Positions 27,157 to 36,536 are shown, counted from the stretch's first letter. The stretch: DNA of 64,000 nucleotides from Draconibacterium sediminis (GCF_000949475.1 NZ_JRHC01000001.1:1302001-1366000), one strand, 5' to 3'. Program-made: numbers and translations. Notes: a model not told the origin generated them from the letters alone.

Positions 27157-28251
27157 TTATTCCCCAAAAACCATCAACACCGGCAATGCTTTATTGTCAA
27201 AATCGAAAACAGCCTGGTTTTCCCATGGTGATGCGTCGGTGGCTTCCGGGCCTTTCCACGCAATGAGTTCGGCTCCCCAGTAACAAAAGCCACGGCCTTT
27301 TTCCACTTCGTCAAACGAAATTTGTTTGATCCGTTCGATAAACTGTTGCTGTCCCGTTTGTGTGGCCGGGTAATCGGGCTGAATCAACTGGTCGTTTTGC
27401 CCCACAATGTTGTTGGTCCAGTCGTTCCAGGCAAGCGTAAAAGGGTAGGCGGTTTCAGCCAGTACAATTTCTTTGTTAAAGGTTTCACTCAGGTTGGTCA
27501 TGGTAGTTTTCAGGCTCGTTAAACTTTTGCCATGCCAAATAGGATAGTACGATAATCCAATCATGTCGTAATCGAGGTTACGGACCACATTAAAAAACCA
27601 GTCGGCATTGTTGAGGCCTGCATAATGGATCATAATTTTTGTGGTCGACGAGTTATCGCGTACAGCCTGAATTCCGTTTTCCATCAACTCCAGAAACTGG
27701 AAAGTCTGGTCCTGAATGTTTCCTTCAGGATGTAAAAAACCACTGTTAATCTCGTTCCCGATCTGAATGTAGTCAGGCGAAATTTCGGTCATTATTTTTT
27801 GTGTGTAGGCATAAACGCTGTCTTTTAAAGCCGGGTAAGAAATGTTGCTCCAACGTGCCGGTTTGTTTTGTTGTCCCGGATCGGCCCAGGTATCGGAATA
27901 ATGAATCGTTAGCCAGATCGCGAAACCTTTGGCCTTTAGCTGGGTGACAAAAGTTTTCACCTCGTTAAACCCCGAATGTTCGTTCTCCGGATCGACCCAC
28001 AAACGCAGGCGAACCGTATTTACACCATTCTCTTTTACAATGTTGAGAAAGTCTTTTACATTGTTTTCATGATCGTAAAATGTTGGGTTGCTCAATTCAA
28101 TTTCAGGTAACTGCGACAAATCCATGGCCGAAATCAGTTCCTTAGTTTCCGGATCGGGAGTCGGATCAACCGGATCCTTATTATCGTCGGAGCAGGCAGC
28201 AAAAAATAGAACTGCCACCAGTAGTAAGTGTATCCATTTAATTCGTTTCAT
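27157..28251 (-). CDS. GH53 arabinogalactan endo-beta-1,4-galactanase lipoprotein
   Basis: The ATG at 28251 starts a signal peptide with lipobox 'LFFAAC' (Cys20), giving 364 residues; the longer frame to 28368 runs into the upstream transporter gene and hides the signal. The GH53 TIM barrel is recognised by 'GVNTVRLRLWVDP', 'LTIHYSDTWADPGQQ' (with metal/substrate residues), the acid/base Glu167 in 'IQIGNEINSG' and the nucleophile Glu266 in 'IVLAETAYPF'. It would cleave beta-1,4-galactan side chains of pectin at the cell surface. No SusC/SusD pair is adjacent, so it is not part of a classical polysaccharide utilisation locus. It is the last gene of a minus-strand cluster. Confidence 0.92.
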   Translation of the reverse strand: MKRIKWIHLLLVAVLFFAACSDDNKDPVDPTPDPETKELISAMDLSQLPEIELSNPTFYDHENNVKDFLNIVKENGVNTVRLRLWVDPENEHSGFNEVKTFVTQLKAKGFAIWLTIHYSDTWADPGQQNKPARWSNISYPALKDSVYAYTQKIMTEISPDYIQIGNEINSGFLHPEGNIQDQTFQFLELMENGIQAVRDNSSTTKIMIHYAGLNNADWFFNVVRNLDYDMIGLSYYPIWHGKSLTSLKTTMTNLSETFNKEIVLAETAYPFTLAWNDWTNNIVGQNDQLIQPDYPATQTGQQQFIERIKQISFDEVEKGRGFCYWGAELIAWKGPEATDASPWENQAVFDFDNKALPVLMVFGE

Positions 28252-28324
28252 CTTTTCTGTTTTCTTATCATTTTCAGAATAACAAATGTACTTTTCATGG
28301 GAACAAGAACCAACTTCAGTAGCC

Positions 28325-29626
28325 CTAAATTTGCTCCACATTAGGCAGTTTGTAACTTTTGTAAGCACCGGCTAGTCCAAGAACCGACAACAGTAGAATC
28401 ACGCCTTCAACCGACAGCAACGAAACCAAAGCACTTAAGCCACCTACCATTAAAAGTATAATGCCAATAACGGTATTGCTAACCGACACGTAGCTGGTGC
28501 GCTCATTTCCGGTGGCCATATCGATTACATAGGTTTTGCGGCCCAAACGAACGCCCTGATGGGCAATGCCTAAAATAAACAGCACAACCGGGTAGAGCCA
28601 TTTTGCACTTCTCAAGGCCTCGAAATACGAAATGGTGAAAAAGATAAATATGCCAAGAACGGAAGCGATAAGCACCGCCACCGCCATAATATTTTTGCTC
28701 GACTTATCGGCATATCTGCCCCAAATCGGCGAGCTTACTATCGATGCAACACCTTTGGCAATAATAAACAAACCGAGCAGGTAGGCCTCTTTACCCACAT
28801 GCTCCTGCGCCAGTACAACATAAAACGGAGCCGACAAAGCGGTACATAAAAGCAGGGTGCGGGCAATAATAAAATCGCGGAAATGTTTATCGGTTTTTAG
28901 CAATTTAAATCCCGATAAAATGCTTTCGGTGTTAGAGGACTTCTCTTCAACCGGGCTTGGGAATTCCTTAATTCGTGAATAAATAAATGCTGCCACCAGC
29001 CAGGTTGCCGATGCAAAAAAGATGATATTGGTGTAAAAGTTTATGGTGGTATCTTTTTCCGACTGATACAACATAAACAAACCTGCCACCAGAACCAATA
29101 CTCCCGACACCGAAACGGAATAACCTTTCATACGCCCGCGGCGGGTTTTGGGGATGGTTTTCCCGATAATGTCTTTCGAGGTCAGCGAGCTCATACTTCG
29201 CGATAAACTAAAAAGTACAACCGCAGCCACGATTAGCCATCCGGCAGTAAAGCCTTTAAAGTTCAGAGCAATAATACCAATGGCGCCGATGGCCAGAAAC
29301 TGCAATAAAGCCCCAATTACCCATAGCCATTTTCGTATGGCGCGTTTGTGGATAATGGGAACAAAAAACACCTGTGGCACCATCGACCCCGATTCGCGCA
29401 ACGGAACAATTAAACTAATCAGGTACACCGGTGCGCTTACATAGCTCATTAACCAGGTTAAAACGGTTTTGGGGTTGCTCAGCGTATCGCCAAGCTGGGT
29501 AAATACATTACTGAAAATTTGTAAAAAGAAGTTGCGGGGAACATATTTGCATGCCTCGTCGGTAATGTCGGTGCAAACACCTTTTTTGTCTCCTTTATTC
29601 AGGTAATGGTAAAGTCTCTCAAACAT
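28325..29626 (-). CDS. MFS transporter
   Basis: This 433-residue integral membrane protein shows about 12 hydrophobic segments and the major facilitator layout: a first block of six helices with a basic loop ('KTIPKTRRGRMKGYSVSVSG'), a long central cytoplasmic loop ('IKEFPSPVEEKSSNTESIL') and a second block of six. A helix-4-like motif 'GVASIVSSPIWGRYADKSS' corresponds to the repeated loop 2-3 MFS signature (G-x-x-x-D-R/K-type) in the second half. No substrate can be inferred from sequence. It lies 73 bp upstream of the GH53 gene and 82 bp downstream of the metallo-beta-lactamase gene on the same strand, so it is probably co-transcribed. Confidence 0.88.
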   Translation of the reverse strand: MFERLYHYLNKGDKKGVCTDITDEACKYVPRNFFLQIFSNVFTQLGDTLSNPKTVLTWLMSYVSAPVYLISLIVPLRESGSMVPQVFFVPIIHKRAIRKWLWVIGALLQFLAIGAIGIIALNFKGFTAGWLIVAAVVLFSLSRSMSSLTSKDIIGKTIPKTRRGRMKGYSVSVSGVLVLVAGLFMLYQSEKDTTINFYTNIIFFASATWLVAAFIYSRIKEFPSPVEEKSSNTESILSGFKLLKTDKHFRDFIIARTLLLCTALSAPFYVVLAQEHVGKEAYLLGLFIIAKGVASIVSSPIWGRYADKSSKNIMAVAVLIASVLGIFIFFTISYFEALRSAKWLYPVVLFILGIAHQGVRLGRKTYVIDMATGNERTSYVSVSNTVIGIILLMVGGLSALVSLLSVEGVILLLSVLGLAGAYKSYKLPNVEQI

Positions 29627-29708
29627 GCTTTGTTTCTCTGTTCAGCTATATTTTTGAAAATTACTGGTATAACATTTTTTCAGAGCTATGGTTTGTTGAG
29701 GCTGGGAT

Positions 29709-30461
29709 TTATTTGTTTTTCTCGATGGCAACCAAATCTATTGTGTGTGTTAAAAGCTCCGATCCTCCCAAAGCACCGTGCCCCGGAACTATTACTTTAG
29801 CATCAGCATATTTGGTTTTTACCTGCTGAGCCGTTGTGTCCCAGTCTTCTACAATTGCATCACCCAGATTGCCGAGATTTCTCGAATTGGCCGATTTTAC
29901 CAAACAGCCACCGAACAGAATCTTTTCCGATGGAAGGCAAACCGTAATGTTGTCGAACGAATGACCGGCACCAAAGTAGCGGCATTCGATGGGCTCGCCG
30001 TAAAAATCAAAAATCAGCGAGTCGGTGAAAGCAGTTAACGGTTCTTCGATTCCCAGTTCTTTGCATTTACCGATGGTCATCGAATTTGCAATTGATTCCA
30101 CTCCGATGCGGTGAAGGTAGCTGAGGCCTCCCAAACAATCGTCGTGGAAATGACAGGCGATAAGTTTTTCCACTTTGGCAGAAAACGAATCCTGAATGTA
30201 TGTTGTAAGCTTTTGGGTTTTCTCATTATCCATCGGCGAGTCAATAAGCAAGGCATGGCCATTTCGGATAATGACCAAACCATTGGAAGAAAAGCGGCCA
30301 AAGTTTTCCAGTTCGTCAAAGGTAATATGCAGAAAAACCGAATCCTGAAGATGTACCAGTTGGATATCGTCGTTAATCACAATTCGGTCACTGGTTTGCG
30401 CATCACAGAAAGTGATTGTGATTAGTCCGATTATCAGAAGAACGATGCTTTTGTTGTTCAT
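29709..30461 (-). CDS. Subclass B1 metallo-beta-lactamase (CcrA-like)
   Basis: The 250-residue protein has a signal peptide (about 1-21) and every B1 metal ligand: H104-x-H106-x-D108 in 'CHFHDDCLGGL', H167 in 'GAGHSFDNI', C186 in 'LFGGCLVKS' and H228 in 'VIVPGHGALGG'. Lys189, the usual substrate-carboxylate binder three residues after the Cys, is also present. The Cys ligand separates B1 from B2, B3 and glyoxalase-II-type enzymes. The expected activity is zinc-dependent hydrolysis of beta-lactams including carbapenems in the periplasm. It sits 133 bp downstream of a hybrid sensor kinase gene and 82 bp upstream of an MFS gene. No insertion sequence is close, so it looks chromosomal and resident. 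Confidence 0.9.
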   Translation of the reverse strand: MNNKSIVLLIIGLITITFCDAQTSDRIVINDDIQLVHLQDSVFLHITFDELENFGRFSSNGLVIIRNGHALLIDSPMDNEKTQKLTTYIQDSFSAKVEKLIACHFHDDCLGGLSYLHRIGVESIANSMTIGKCKELGIEEPLTAFTDSLIFDFYGEPIECRYFGAGHSFDNITVCLPSEKILFGGCLVKSANSRNLGNLGDAIVEDWDTTAQQVKTKYADAKVIVPGHGALGGSELLTHTIDLVAIEKNK

Positions 30462-30594
30462 TTTGTTTCTGGTTGTTGTTGACTTTTTCGTTTTTAACGG
30501 TTTAGCTATACGAAGTGCAGGTCTTTTAAATGCTTAACAGCCGCGAATCACTTTGCCAAATCATGAACGACGAATTGACCTTGTTTGCAACAAA

Positions 30595-32985
30595 TTAATT
30601 CACCCTGTTTTTGAATAGTTTGCGGATTAATGAAACTAATTCGTGTTTTTGTATTGGTTTTGCAATGTAATCGTCGCAACCCGCTTCAATTGCTTTTTCT
30701 CTGTCGCCCAATTGTGCAAAAGCAGTTTGTGCTATAATTATCACATCCTTATTTAATTCGCGTATTTTCCGCGTTGCTTCGTAGCCGTTTACAACAGGCA
30801 TTTGAATATCCATCAGCACTAAATCAACATCAGGATTATTTTTGCATGCCAGAATTGCCTCCATTCCTGATTGAACATTTATTATTTCGTGCGCGAAATC
30901 GTTAACAGAAATGGTAAGTAGTTTATTAGATATTTCATCATCGTCAGCAATTACTATTTTCAGATTTTTGTGTTGTACCGGATCTGCTTTTATGGCATCA
31001 GATTCAACAATTTCAGATAGGTCTCCTTTATCATATGCTATTGTGAAATAGAATGTTGATCCAATGTTTTTTTCGCTTTCCAGCCATAATTTACCCTCCA
31101 GCATGTCGATATATGCTCTGGCAATTGCCAAACCTAAACCGGCACCTTGCCTTGCCATTTTATCTTCAATATCAGCTTGTACAAACCGTTCAAAAATTGC
31201 AGTCTGCCTGTCTTTTGGTATTCCTATGCCGGTATCTTTTACAAAAAACTCCAGTTCAGAGCCCGGGGCTTTCAAATGATATCCAAACTCAATGCTTCCT
31301 TTGTCGGTGTATTTAATCGCATTTTTTAGCAGATTGGAAAGAATTGCATAAAGCTTGTCGCTATCTGTATTCAGCACTGCATTCTTATCCGGTAAGCCTT
31401 TTATCAAACGTAATTCAATTGATTTTCGGTTGGCTTCTTCTATAAAAAAACCATATAAATCTTCCAAAACCTGATTTACATTCAATTTCGTGTTAACCAC
31501 AGCCATTTGCCCCGATTCGATTTTGGAAATATCAATAATGTCGTTAATAATATTGAGCATGCGATCGCCACTTTTAACTATGATGTCGACATACTTATTG
31601 TGCTTTTCATTTTTAAGGTTTGCATCTTTTAATAAATTGGCAAATCCCAGAATACCATTCATCGGGGTTCTGATTTCGTGACTCATATTGGCCAGAAAAG
31701 CCGATTTCAGCCGGTCGCTTTCCTCTGCTTTTTCTTTGGCTTGTGTTAACTCAAACTCGGTTTCTTTGAGTTTGGTTATGTCAAAGGATATTCCTCCTAT
31801 TCCCGGCTTATCATCAGGTAATTGAATAAAAAACTTATAATCGTGGAGCCACGTTTTTTTATTGTTCAGGATACATTCGTATTGTAATTTCATTTGTTTT
31901 GTCTGCGAAGTCAAAATCTCCTGATCAGTTTTCTCAAGCATTGCAGCAATATGTGGTTCAAAAATAGTTTTCGCCGAACTGTTTTGTTCTTCACCTGCTA
32001 CCTTATTTACCATATCTACCATTCTGTTCCGGTAAATATGATTTAGCTTGCTGTCTTTTATGTAAACATAGGCAGGGGTGTTTTCCATGAACGTTTTAAA
32101 AATCTGTTCGCTATGTTTTATTTTTTTAGTGGCTATTTTAACCTTATAACGAAGTAGCCCAATAAAGATTATCAAAATTAAAACGATAATTAATGTCAAA
32201 TAGATCAGTTCTTTTAACCATTCCGGGAAAACCTCTATCGCCCCAACTTTATCGTGCGACCATTTTTGGCGGGCAACATTAAAAACTGAATTTCTATCGT
32301 GTTTCCAGCTGATCAAATAGTTATCTAAAAGTTCTAAAAGCTCATTGTTTGAGTCTTTCTTTACGGTTAGAAAAATATCAAATGGATTTAAAATAATCCC
32401 GGTGGATAAAAGTCCGTATTCAACCGATTTGGGAGAACCAAATGTATTGTTAACAACACCGGCATCAACCTTTTTATCGTGTATTAATTTGAAGACTTCT
32501 TCAAAATCTGCCACTTCAATAAAAGAACAGTTTATTTCCAGTTTTTCAATAAGCTGTTTTAAGTGCCCGCCATTATAATCCATTTTCATAATGGCTATTG
32601 TTTTCCCTTCCAAGTCTAAAATCCCGTGAATTTCTGAATTGGGGAGTGTATAAACTTCGCTCCAAACGGTTAGTAAGGGCGTGGGTACGTAATCCATATA
32701 ATTCAAGCGCTCATCAGTAAGTGCAACGCTTGTCAATACGTCAATCTCTCCGTTTTTAATGCGTTCAAGTCCTTCTTCCCATGAACCGTAAACGTAAACA
32801 AAGTTTATATTTTCTTTTTTCCCGAGTTCAGTCAACGCATCAACATAAAACCCTTCAATCTCTCCATTGTCAGCCTGGAAAATCCCGGGATAAAAGTTAA
32901 AAGCACCAACTTTAACAACTTCCTGTGCTTTTGAACTTCCCAGAAATGAGATAAATAAGAAAAAAAGATAAACTGTTTTTTTCAT
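30595..32985 (-). CDS. Hybrid histidine kinase with periplasmic solute-binding (SBP_bac_3) sensor
   Basis: From ATG 32985 the protein has 796 residues. Domain order: signal peptide (1-20), family-3 solute-binding sensor in the periplasm (about 24-245), transmembrane helix (about 260-282), PAS domain (about 300-410), HisKA with phospho-acceptor His436 in 'ANMSHEIRTPMNG', HATPase ('LSNLLKNAIKYTD', 'DTGIGIP', 'GAGLGLAIARAY') and receiver with Asp726 in 'LVLMDIQMPVVNG'. It should sense a small ligand, often an amino acid in this fold, and signal by phosphorelay. No Hpt or DNA-binding output is attached, so the partner regulator is elsewhere. It lies upstream of the metallo-beta-lactamase gene with a 133-bp gap. 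Confidence 0.93.
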   Translation of the reverse strand: MKKTVYLFFLFISFLGSSKAQEVVKVGAFNFYPGIFQADNGEIEGFYVDALTELGKKENINFVYVYGSWEEGLERIKNGEIDVLTSVALTDERLNYMDYVPTPLLTVWSEVYTLPNSEIHGILDLEGKTIAIMKMDYNGGHLKQLIEKLEINCSFIEVADFEEVFKLIHDKKVDAGVVNNTFGSPKSVEYGLLSTGIILNPFDIFLTVKKDSNNELLELLDNYLISWKHDRNSVFNVARQKWSHDKVGAIEVFPEWLKELIYLTLIIVLILIIFIGLLRYKVKIATKKIKHSEQIFKTFMENTPAYVYIKDSKLNHIYRNRMVDMVNKVAGEEQNSSAKTIFEPHIAAMLEKTDQEILTSQTKQMKLQYECILNNKKTWLHDYKFFIQLPDDKPGIGGISFDITKLKETEFELTQAKEKAEESDRLKSAFLANMSHEIRTPMNGILGFANLLKDANLKNEKHNKYVDIIVKSGDRMLNIINDIIDISKIESGQMAVVNTKLNVNQVLEDLYGFFIEEANRKSIELRLIKGLPDKNAVLNTDSDKLYAILSNLLKNAIKYTDKGSIEFGYHLKAPGSELEFFVKDTGIGIPKDRQTAIFERFVQADIEDKMARQGAGLGLAIARAYIDMLEGKLWLESEKNIGSTFYFTIAYDKGDLSEIVESDAIKADPVQHKNLKIVIADDDEISNKLLTISVNDFAHEIINVQSGMEAILACKNNPDVDLVLMDIQMPVVNGYEATRKIRELNKDVIIIAQTAFAQLGDREKAIEAGCDDYIAKPIQKHELVSLIRKLFKNRVN

Positions 32986-33269
32986 ATGATTAGTTGACAA
33001 TAATCGACAATTGTTCCGATAAAGCGTTTTTGCAATGTAAGAAATTTTTCAGCATTGGCTTTATGTAGGTGTATGTTAACATTAATATCCATCTTATTTC
33101 GTGTATTATTGCGAGCTGTTGTATTACAAGTGTTTTCAGAAAAAATCGGGTTGTTTTCAGCTACTGTATTGTAAGAACAGGTTTTTAATGGGTTCGTCAA
33201 TTTTGATTTTCACACCAATAAAAATAATATTTTTCCAACAGATTGGAAATAACCGGTATATAGCTGTTT

Positions 33270-33605
33270 TTATTTTCCGGCCAGTTCGCGAATGGTTTGC
33301 CGAAGTATATTAACTTCCAGCTCCAGCTCTTTAACCCGGTTTTGCAGGCTTGCATTTTCTTCTACCTGTCCCTGATCGGCACAATCGGGTTCTGCATAGG
33401 GGAATTTGGTGCCCAGTTCGCGAAAGAAGTTGTATTGCAGTAAATCGCTCAGGTCGGCCAGCTTTTGCACCTGTATGGTAGGGCGGTGTAACATTCCGTT
33501 AACCGAAGTGGGGTGCAAATTTAGTTCCCGGGCAATGTCGGCACCTGTAATGTTCCTGCTTTTCATTACTCTTTTTACGATCGGAAGTACTGAAATCTTC
33601 TCCAT
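33270..33605 (-). CDS. Small HTH DNA-binding protein with C-terminal coiled coil
   Basis: The ATG at 33605 gives 111 residues; an upstream extension to 33668 is composed of array sequence and was rejected. Residues about 8-60 form a Xre/Cro-type helix-turn-helix ('RNITGADIARELNLHPTSVNGMLHRP', shown here in two parts: the turn is 'ARELNLHPTSV'). Residues about 80-111 are a leucine-rich coiled coil ('VKELELEVNILRQTIREL') likely to mediate oligomerisation. A small homo-oligomeric repressor or activator is expected. Its start codon lies at the edge of the 21-bp repeat array, which strongly suggests that it binds there and regulates itself and perhaps its neighbours. Confidence 0.78.
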   Translation of the reverse strand: MEKISVLPIVKRVMKSRNITGADIARELNLHPTSVNGMLHRPTIQVQKLADLSDLLQYNFFRELGTKFPYAEPDCADQGQVEENASLQNRVKELELEVNILRQTIRELAGK

Positions 33606-33882
33606 AAGTATTCGTTTAATAGTATTTACCTTTAAATATATGTAAAAAACATAATAGGATAGGTACAAAGCATTAAACGCGATGCTAATAACATCAAGCT
33701 CGATGCTAATAGCTTCGAAAAAGATGTAAAAAGCATTTAAAAATAGTTATATAAGATTTAAAAAGATGTAATAAGTATTTATAAGAATGTATAAAAGCTC
33801 GAAAACTATTGAATAAGCCTATGTTTTGATGTGCGGAAGTACCTCGTTTGATCTAAAAGCTTCATCTTAGTTGGGAAAGCAT
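33598..33882. repeat. 21-bp-period array of pseudo-palindromic sites upstream of the HTH gene
   Basis: About 12 units begin at 33619, 33640, 33661, 33682, 33703, 33724, 33745, 33766, 33787, 33808, 33829 and 33850, exactly 21 bp apart, with weaker copies at 33598 and about 33870. The 13-bp core consensus is ATGTAAWAAGCAT, a pseudo-palindrome of ATGCT/AGCAT half-sites with a 3-bp centre; the other 8 bp of each unit are AT-rich and variable. A 21-bp period equals two helical turns, so all sites face the same side. Stop codons in all frames exclude a coding repeat. Best seen as an operator array for the adjacent HTH protein. Confidence 0.8.
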
Positions 33883-34022
33883 GTGCTGGTCGGTTTCCAG
33901 ATGGAGCAGTAGAACAGTTAAGCGATAAAATAAAAGCCCGGCATAAAACCGGGCTTTTGAAAACTATTTTTCTTTAGCAGAACTGCACTTTTAGCTTGCC
34001 GCGCTGCTTCATGATAAGATCA
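33606..34022. other. 417-bp spacer between HTH and GH3 genes
   Basis: The spacer holds the 21-bp repeat array over its first two thirds and the GH3 terminator near its other end. No gene is visible between them. Confidence 0.7.
33932..33958 (-). terminator. Terminator of the GH3 beta-glucosidase gene
   Basis: A perfect 10-bp stem AAAAGCCCGG/CCGGGCTTTT with a 7-nt loop is followed on the minus strand by a T-rich tract (TTTTATTTTA). It lies 64 bases beyond the stop codon of the minus-strand GH3 gene. Confidence 0.85.
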
Positions 34023-36305
34023 TTATTTCAGCGAAACCTGTTTCTTTAAACGAATATCGGCCGATGAAGCGCCAACCAGCAATTCAATATCGCAAAGGTC
34101 GTTGGCCCAGGCCTGGGTTTCTTCGTTCCAGTATTGCAGGTCTTCCACCGGAATTTCCAGTGTTACGGTTTGGTTTACACCCGGCTCAAGCGGCACGCGT
34201 GTAAAAGCTTTTAGCTCTTTAAACGGCCATTCAACCGATGGGTTAATACGGTGCACATACACCTGAACCACTTCTTCGGCAGCCATATCTCCGGTGTTGC
34301 TCAGGTTAAACGACAACGAAATAGTTTCGTCGGCACCGTAACTTTCCTGCGTGGTATTTATATCGGCATACGCAAATTCGGTGTACGATAAACCGTACCC
34401 AAACGGATACATTACCGGTTTGTTTTTGGTGTCGAACCAGCGGTAACCCACAAGCGACTCTTCCGAATAATAAGCCGTGTTCGGATCGTTTTCCAGTTTA
34501 CCGTCGGCAGCATGTGCTTCCGATTCCTTCTCTTCAACAAGGTCAACAAAAATATCGCCTTTTTTTGCTCCCTGCGGATAGCTGCCCAGCGCATAAGCCG
34601 GCGAATCTTCCAGTTTTATTGGCAGGGTAAAAGGCAAACGTCCGCTTGGCGAAATATTTCCAACCAGGATGTCGGCCAGTGCATTTCCGCCTTCGGTACC
34701 GTTAAACCACGATTGCAACAAGGCTTTCGACAGTGGTTTTACGGTGTTTAAATCGTTGGGCGCGCCGCTAACCAGCACAGTTACGATATTTTCGTTTACC
34801 GCACTAATTTGTTGAATTAAATCATCCTGTCCCGATGGCAGGAAGATGTTTTCGCGGTCGTTGGCTTCGGTTTCCACGGCACGGTTGTCTCCACCAATGA
34901 ATAACACAATATCGGCTTTGGAAGCCAGTTCAACCGCTTCTTTATTTAGCCTTTTGTTCAGTACTGCTTTTTCTTTATCCTCACGGTCGATATCTTCCTG
35001 TGATTTGCCACCGAAAATACGTGCAAAATCCAGCTCCACCGGAACATAACCCTGTGCATACTGAATTTCGGCTCTGTCGCCAATTCTGTTTTTCAATCCT
35101 TCAAGCGGAGTAACTTCGTACAGCGTTTTAACGCCTGCACCAATACCTCCGTTACCCATTTCGCGAACGGCGTTTTCGCCAATTACAGCAATCAATGGTT
35201 TTTTACTTAAATCGAGTGGAAGGATACCTTCGTTTTTCAGCAGCACTACCGATTTACAAGCCACATCATAAGCAATTTTCTGGCTTTCGGGTTGCGAGGT
35301 AACTACCTGGTTGGCCTCTTCGGCAGGAATGGGCTCGATTGCCAAACGCACACGCAGAATCTCGCGTACACGCTGGTCAATCACTTCTTCCGAAACAGCA
35401 CCGGCTTTTACCGAGTCGAGCAGGGCCGTGCCCAAATAACGGCTGTCGGGCATTTCAACGTTCAGTCCGTGTTTTACCGATTCAACAGAAGAATGTGTAC
35501 CATTCCAATCTGATACCACAAAACCACCAAATCCCCATTCATTGCGCAGAATCTGGTTCAGCAGCACGTCGTTTTCGGCGCACCACCAGCCGTTTACTTT
35601 ATTGTAGGCCGCCATTACACTGTAAGCATCTGCTTCCTGAACAGCCGCTTTAAATGGTGGCAGGTAAATTTCGCGCATGGCACGCTCGCCAACAATTACG
35701 TTTACCGTTCCGCGGTTGTTCTCCTGGTTGTTCAGCGCATAATGTTTTAAACAGGCCGCAACACCATTGTCCTGCGCACCTTTTGTGTACTCAACTGCCA
35801 GTTGCGAGCTTAGGAACGGATCTTCGCTCATGTACTCGTAGGTACGTCCGCCGGTAGGAATTCGCTGAATATTAATGGCCGGCCCAAGAATTACATCTTT
35901 TCCTCGTAAACGGGCTTCTTTTGCCATTCCTGTTCCGTAAGCATAAGCCAACTCCGGGCTCCAGGTGGCTGCGAGCGCCGATCCGGTAGGGAAGAAAGTG
36001 GCTTTGTCGTTTTCCCAGCCAAGCGGTGCCCAGCTTTTGGGTTCCATTTCCTCGCGAATACCAAAGGGCCCGTCGGCATAAACCATGTCGGCAATACCCA
36101 GGCGCTCAACTCCGGCCGAAACAAACATGTATTTTCCGTGCAGCATATTTACTTTTTCGTCCAGTGTCATTTGTGAAATGATACCGTCGATTTTTTCGTC
36201 GTACTGCAACAACGACGAGGTAAAAGTTTTTGTTTTCGAAGATTCTTCTGTACATGCTCCGAGCAAAACTGCCAAAAGCATTACGATTGTGATTTTGTAG
36301 TTCAT
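34023..36305 (-). CDS. GH3-family beta-glucosidase lipoprotein
   Basis: The 760-residue enzyme has a lipobox ('AVLLGAC', Cys18), so it is anchored in the envelope. GH3 motifs are present: 'YADGPFGIRE', 'GPAINIQRIPTGGRTYEY', 'LKHYALNNQE' and the nucleophile Asp266 in 'FVVSDWNGTHS'. The second alpha/beta domain ('LPLDLSKKPLIAVIGENA') and a C-terminal fibronectin-III-like domain ('YPFGYGLSYTEFAY', 'DMAAEEVVQVYVH') complete the standard three-domain architecture. It would remove terminal beta-linked sugars from oligosaccharides. It is a single gene with its own terminator and no SusC/D neighbours, so the natural substrate is open. Confidence 0.95.
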   Translation of the reverse strand: MNYKITIVMLLAVLLGACTEESSKTKTFTSSLLQYDEKIDGIISQMTLDEKVNMLHGKYMFVSAGVERLGIADMVYADGPFGIREEMEPKSWAPLGWENDKATFFPTGSALAATWSPELAYAYGTGMAKEARLRGKDVILGPAINIQRIPTGGRTYEYMSEDPFLSSQLAVEYTKGAQDNGVAACLKHYALNNQENNRGTVNVIVGERAMREIYLPPFKAAVQEADAYSVMAAYNKVNGWWCAENDVLLNQILRNEWGFGGFVVSDWNGTHSSVESVKHGLNVEMPDSRYLGTALLDSVKAGAVSEEVIDQRVREILRVRLAIEPIPAEEANQVVTSQPESQKIAYDVACKSVVLLKNEGILPLDLSKKPLIAVIGENAVREMGNGGIGAGVKTLYEVTPLEGLKNRIGDRAEIQYAQGYVPVELDFARIFGGKSQEDIDREDKEKAVLNKRLNKEAVELASKADIVLFIGGDNRAVETEANDRENIFLPSGQDDLIQQISAVNENIVTVLVSGAPNDLNTVKPLSKALLQSWFNGTEGGNALADILVGNISPSGRLPFTLPIKLEDSPAYALGSYPQGAKKGDIFVDLVEEKESEAHAADGKLENDPNTAYYSEESLVGYRWFDTKNKPVMYPFGYGLSYTEFAYADINTTQESYGADETISLSFNLSNTGDMAAEEVVQVYVHRINPSVEWPFKELKAFTRVPLEPGVNQTVTLEIPVEDLQYWNEETQAWANDLCDIELLVGASSADIRLKKQVSLK

Positions 36306-36536
36306 AGTATAATTTGGTTTTATAATTCTTTTCGCCTCAGTAGCGTTGCAAATAACACTCCGGTATAAAAAAGCGTTAAAATATTTTCATATGGTAAAAA
36401 TAACAAAAAGAAATAGATTACAAGTCTAATTGGTTTCAAAATGTCATAATAACACAATGGAATTTTTGATCGGGTGATTGTTTTTTTTCGCTTCGATAAA
36501 AATGCTGATATTTGCAGCACAAAAAATTTGATAAAA

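Noticed and set aside
29709-30461. Glyoxalase II or other MBL-fold hydrolase
   Set aside because: The Cys186 ligand and the spacing of H104-x-H106-x-D108, H167 and H228 are specific to subclass B1 beta-lactamases.
33640-33850. CRISPR array
   Set aside because: The 21-bp period leaves only 8 bp between repeated cores and there is no cas gene; the units are degenerate operator-like sites, not repeat-spacer units.
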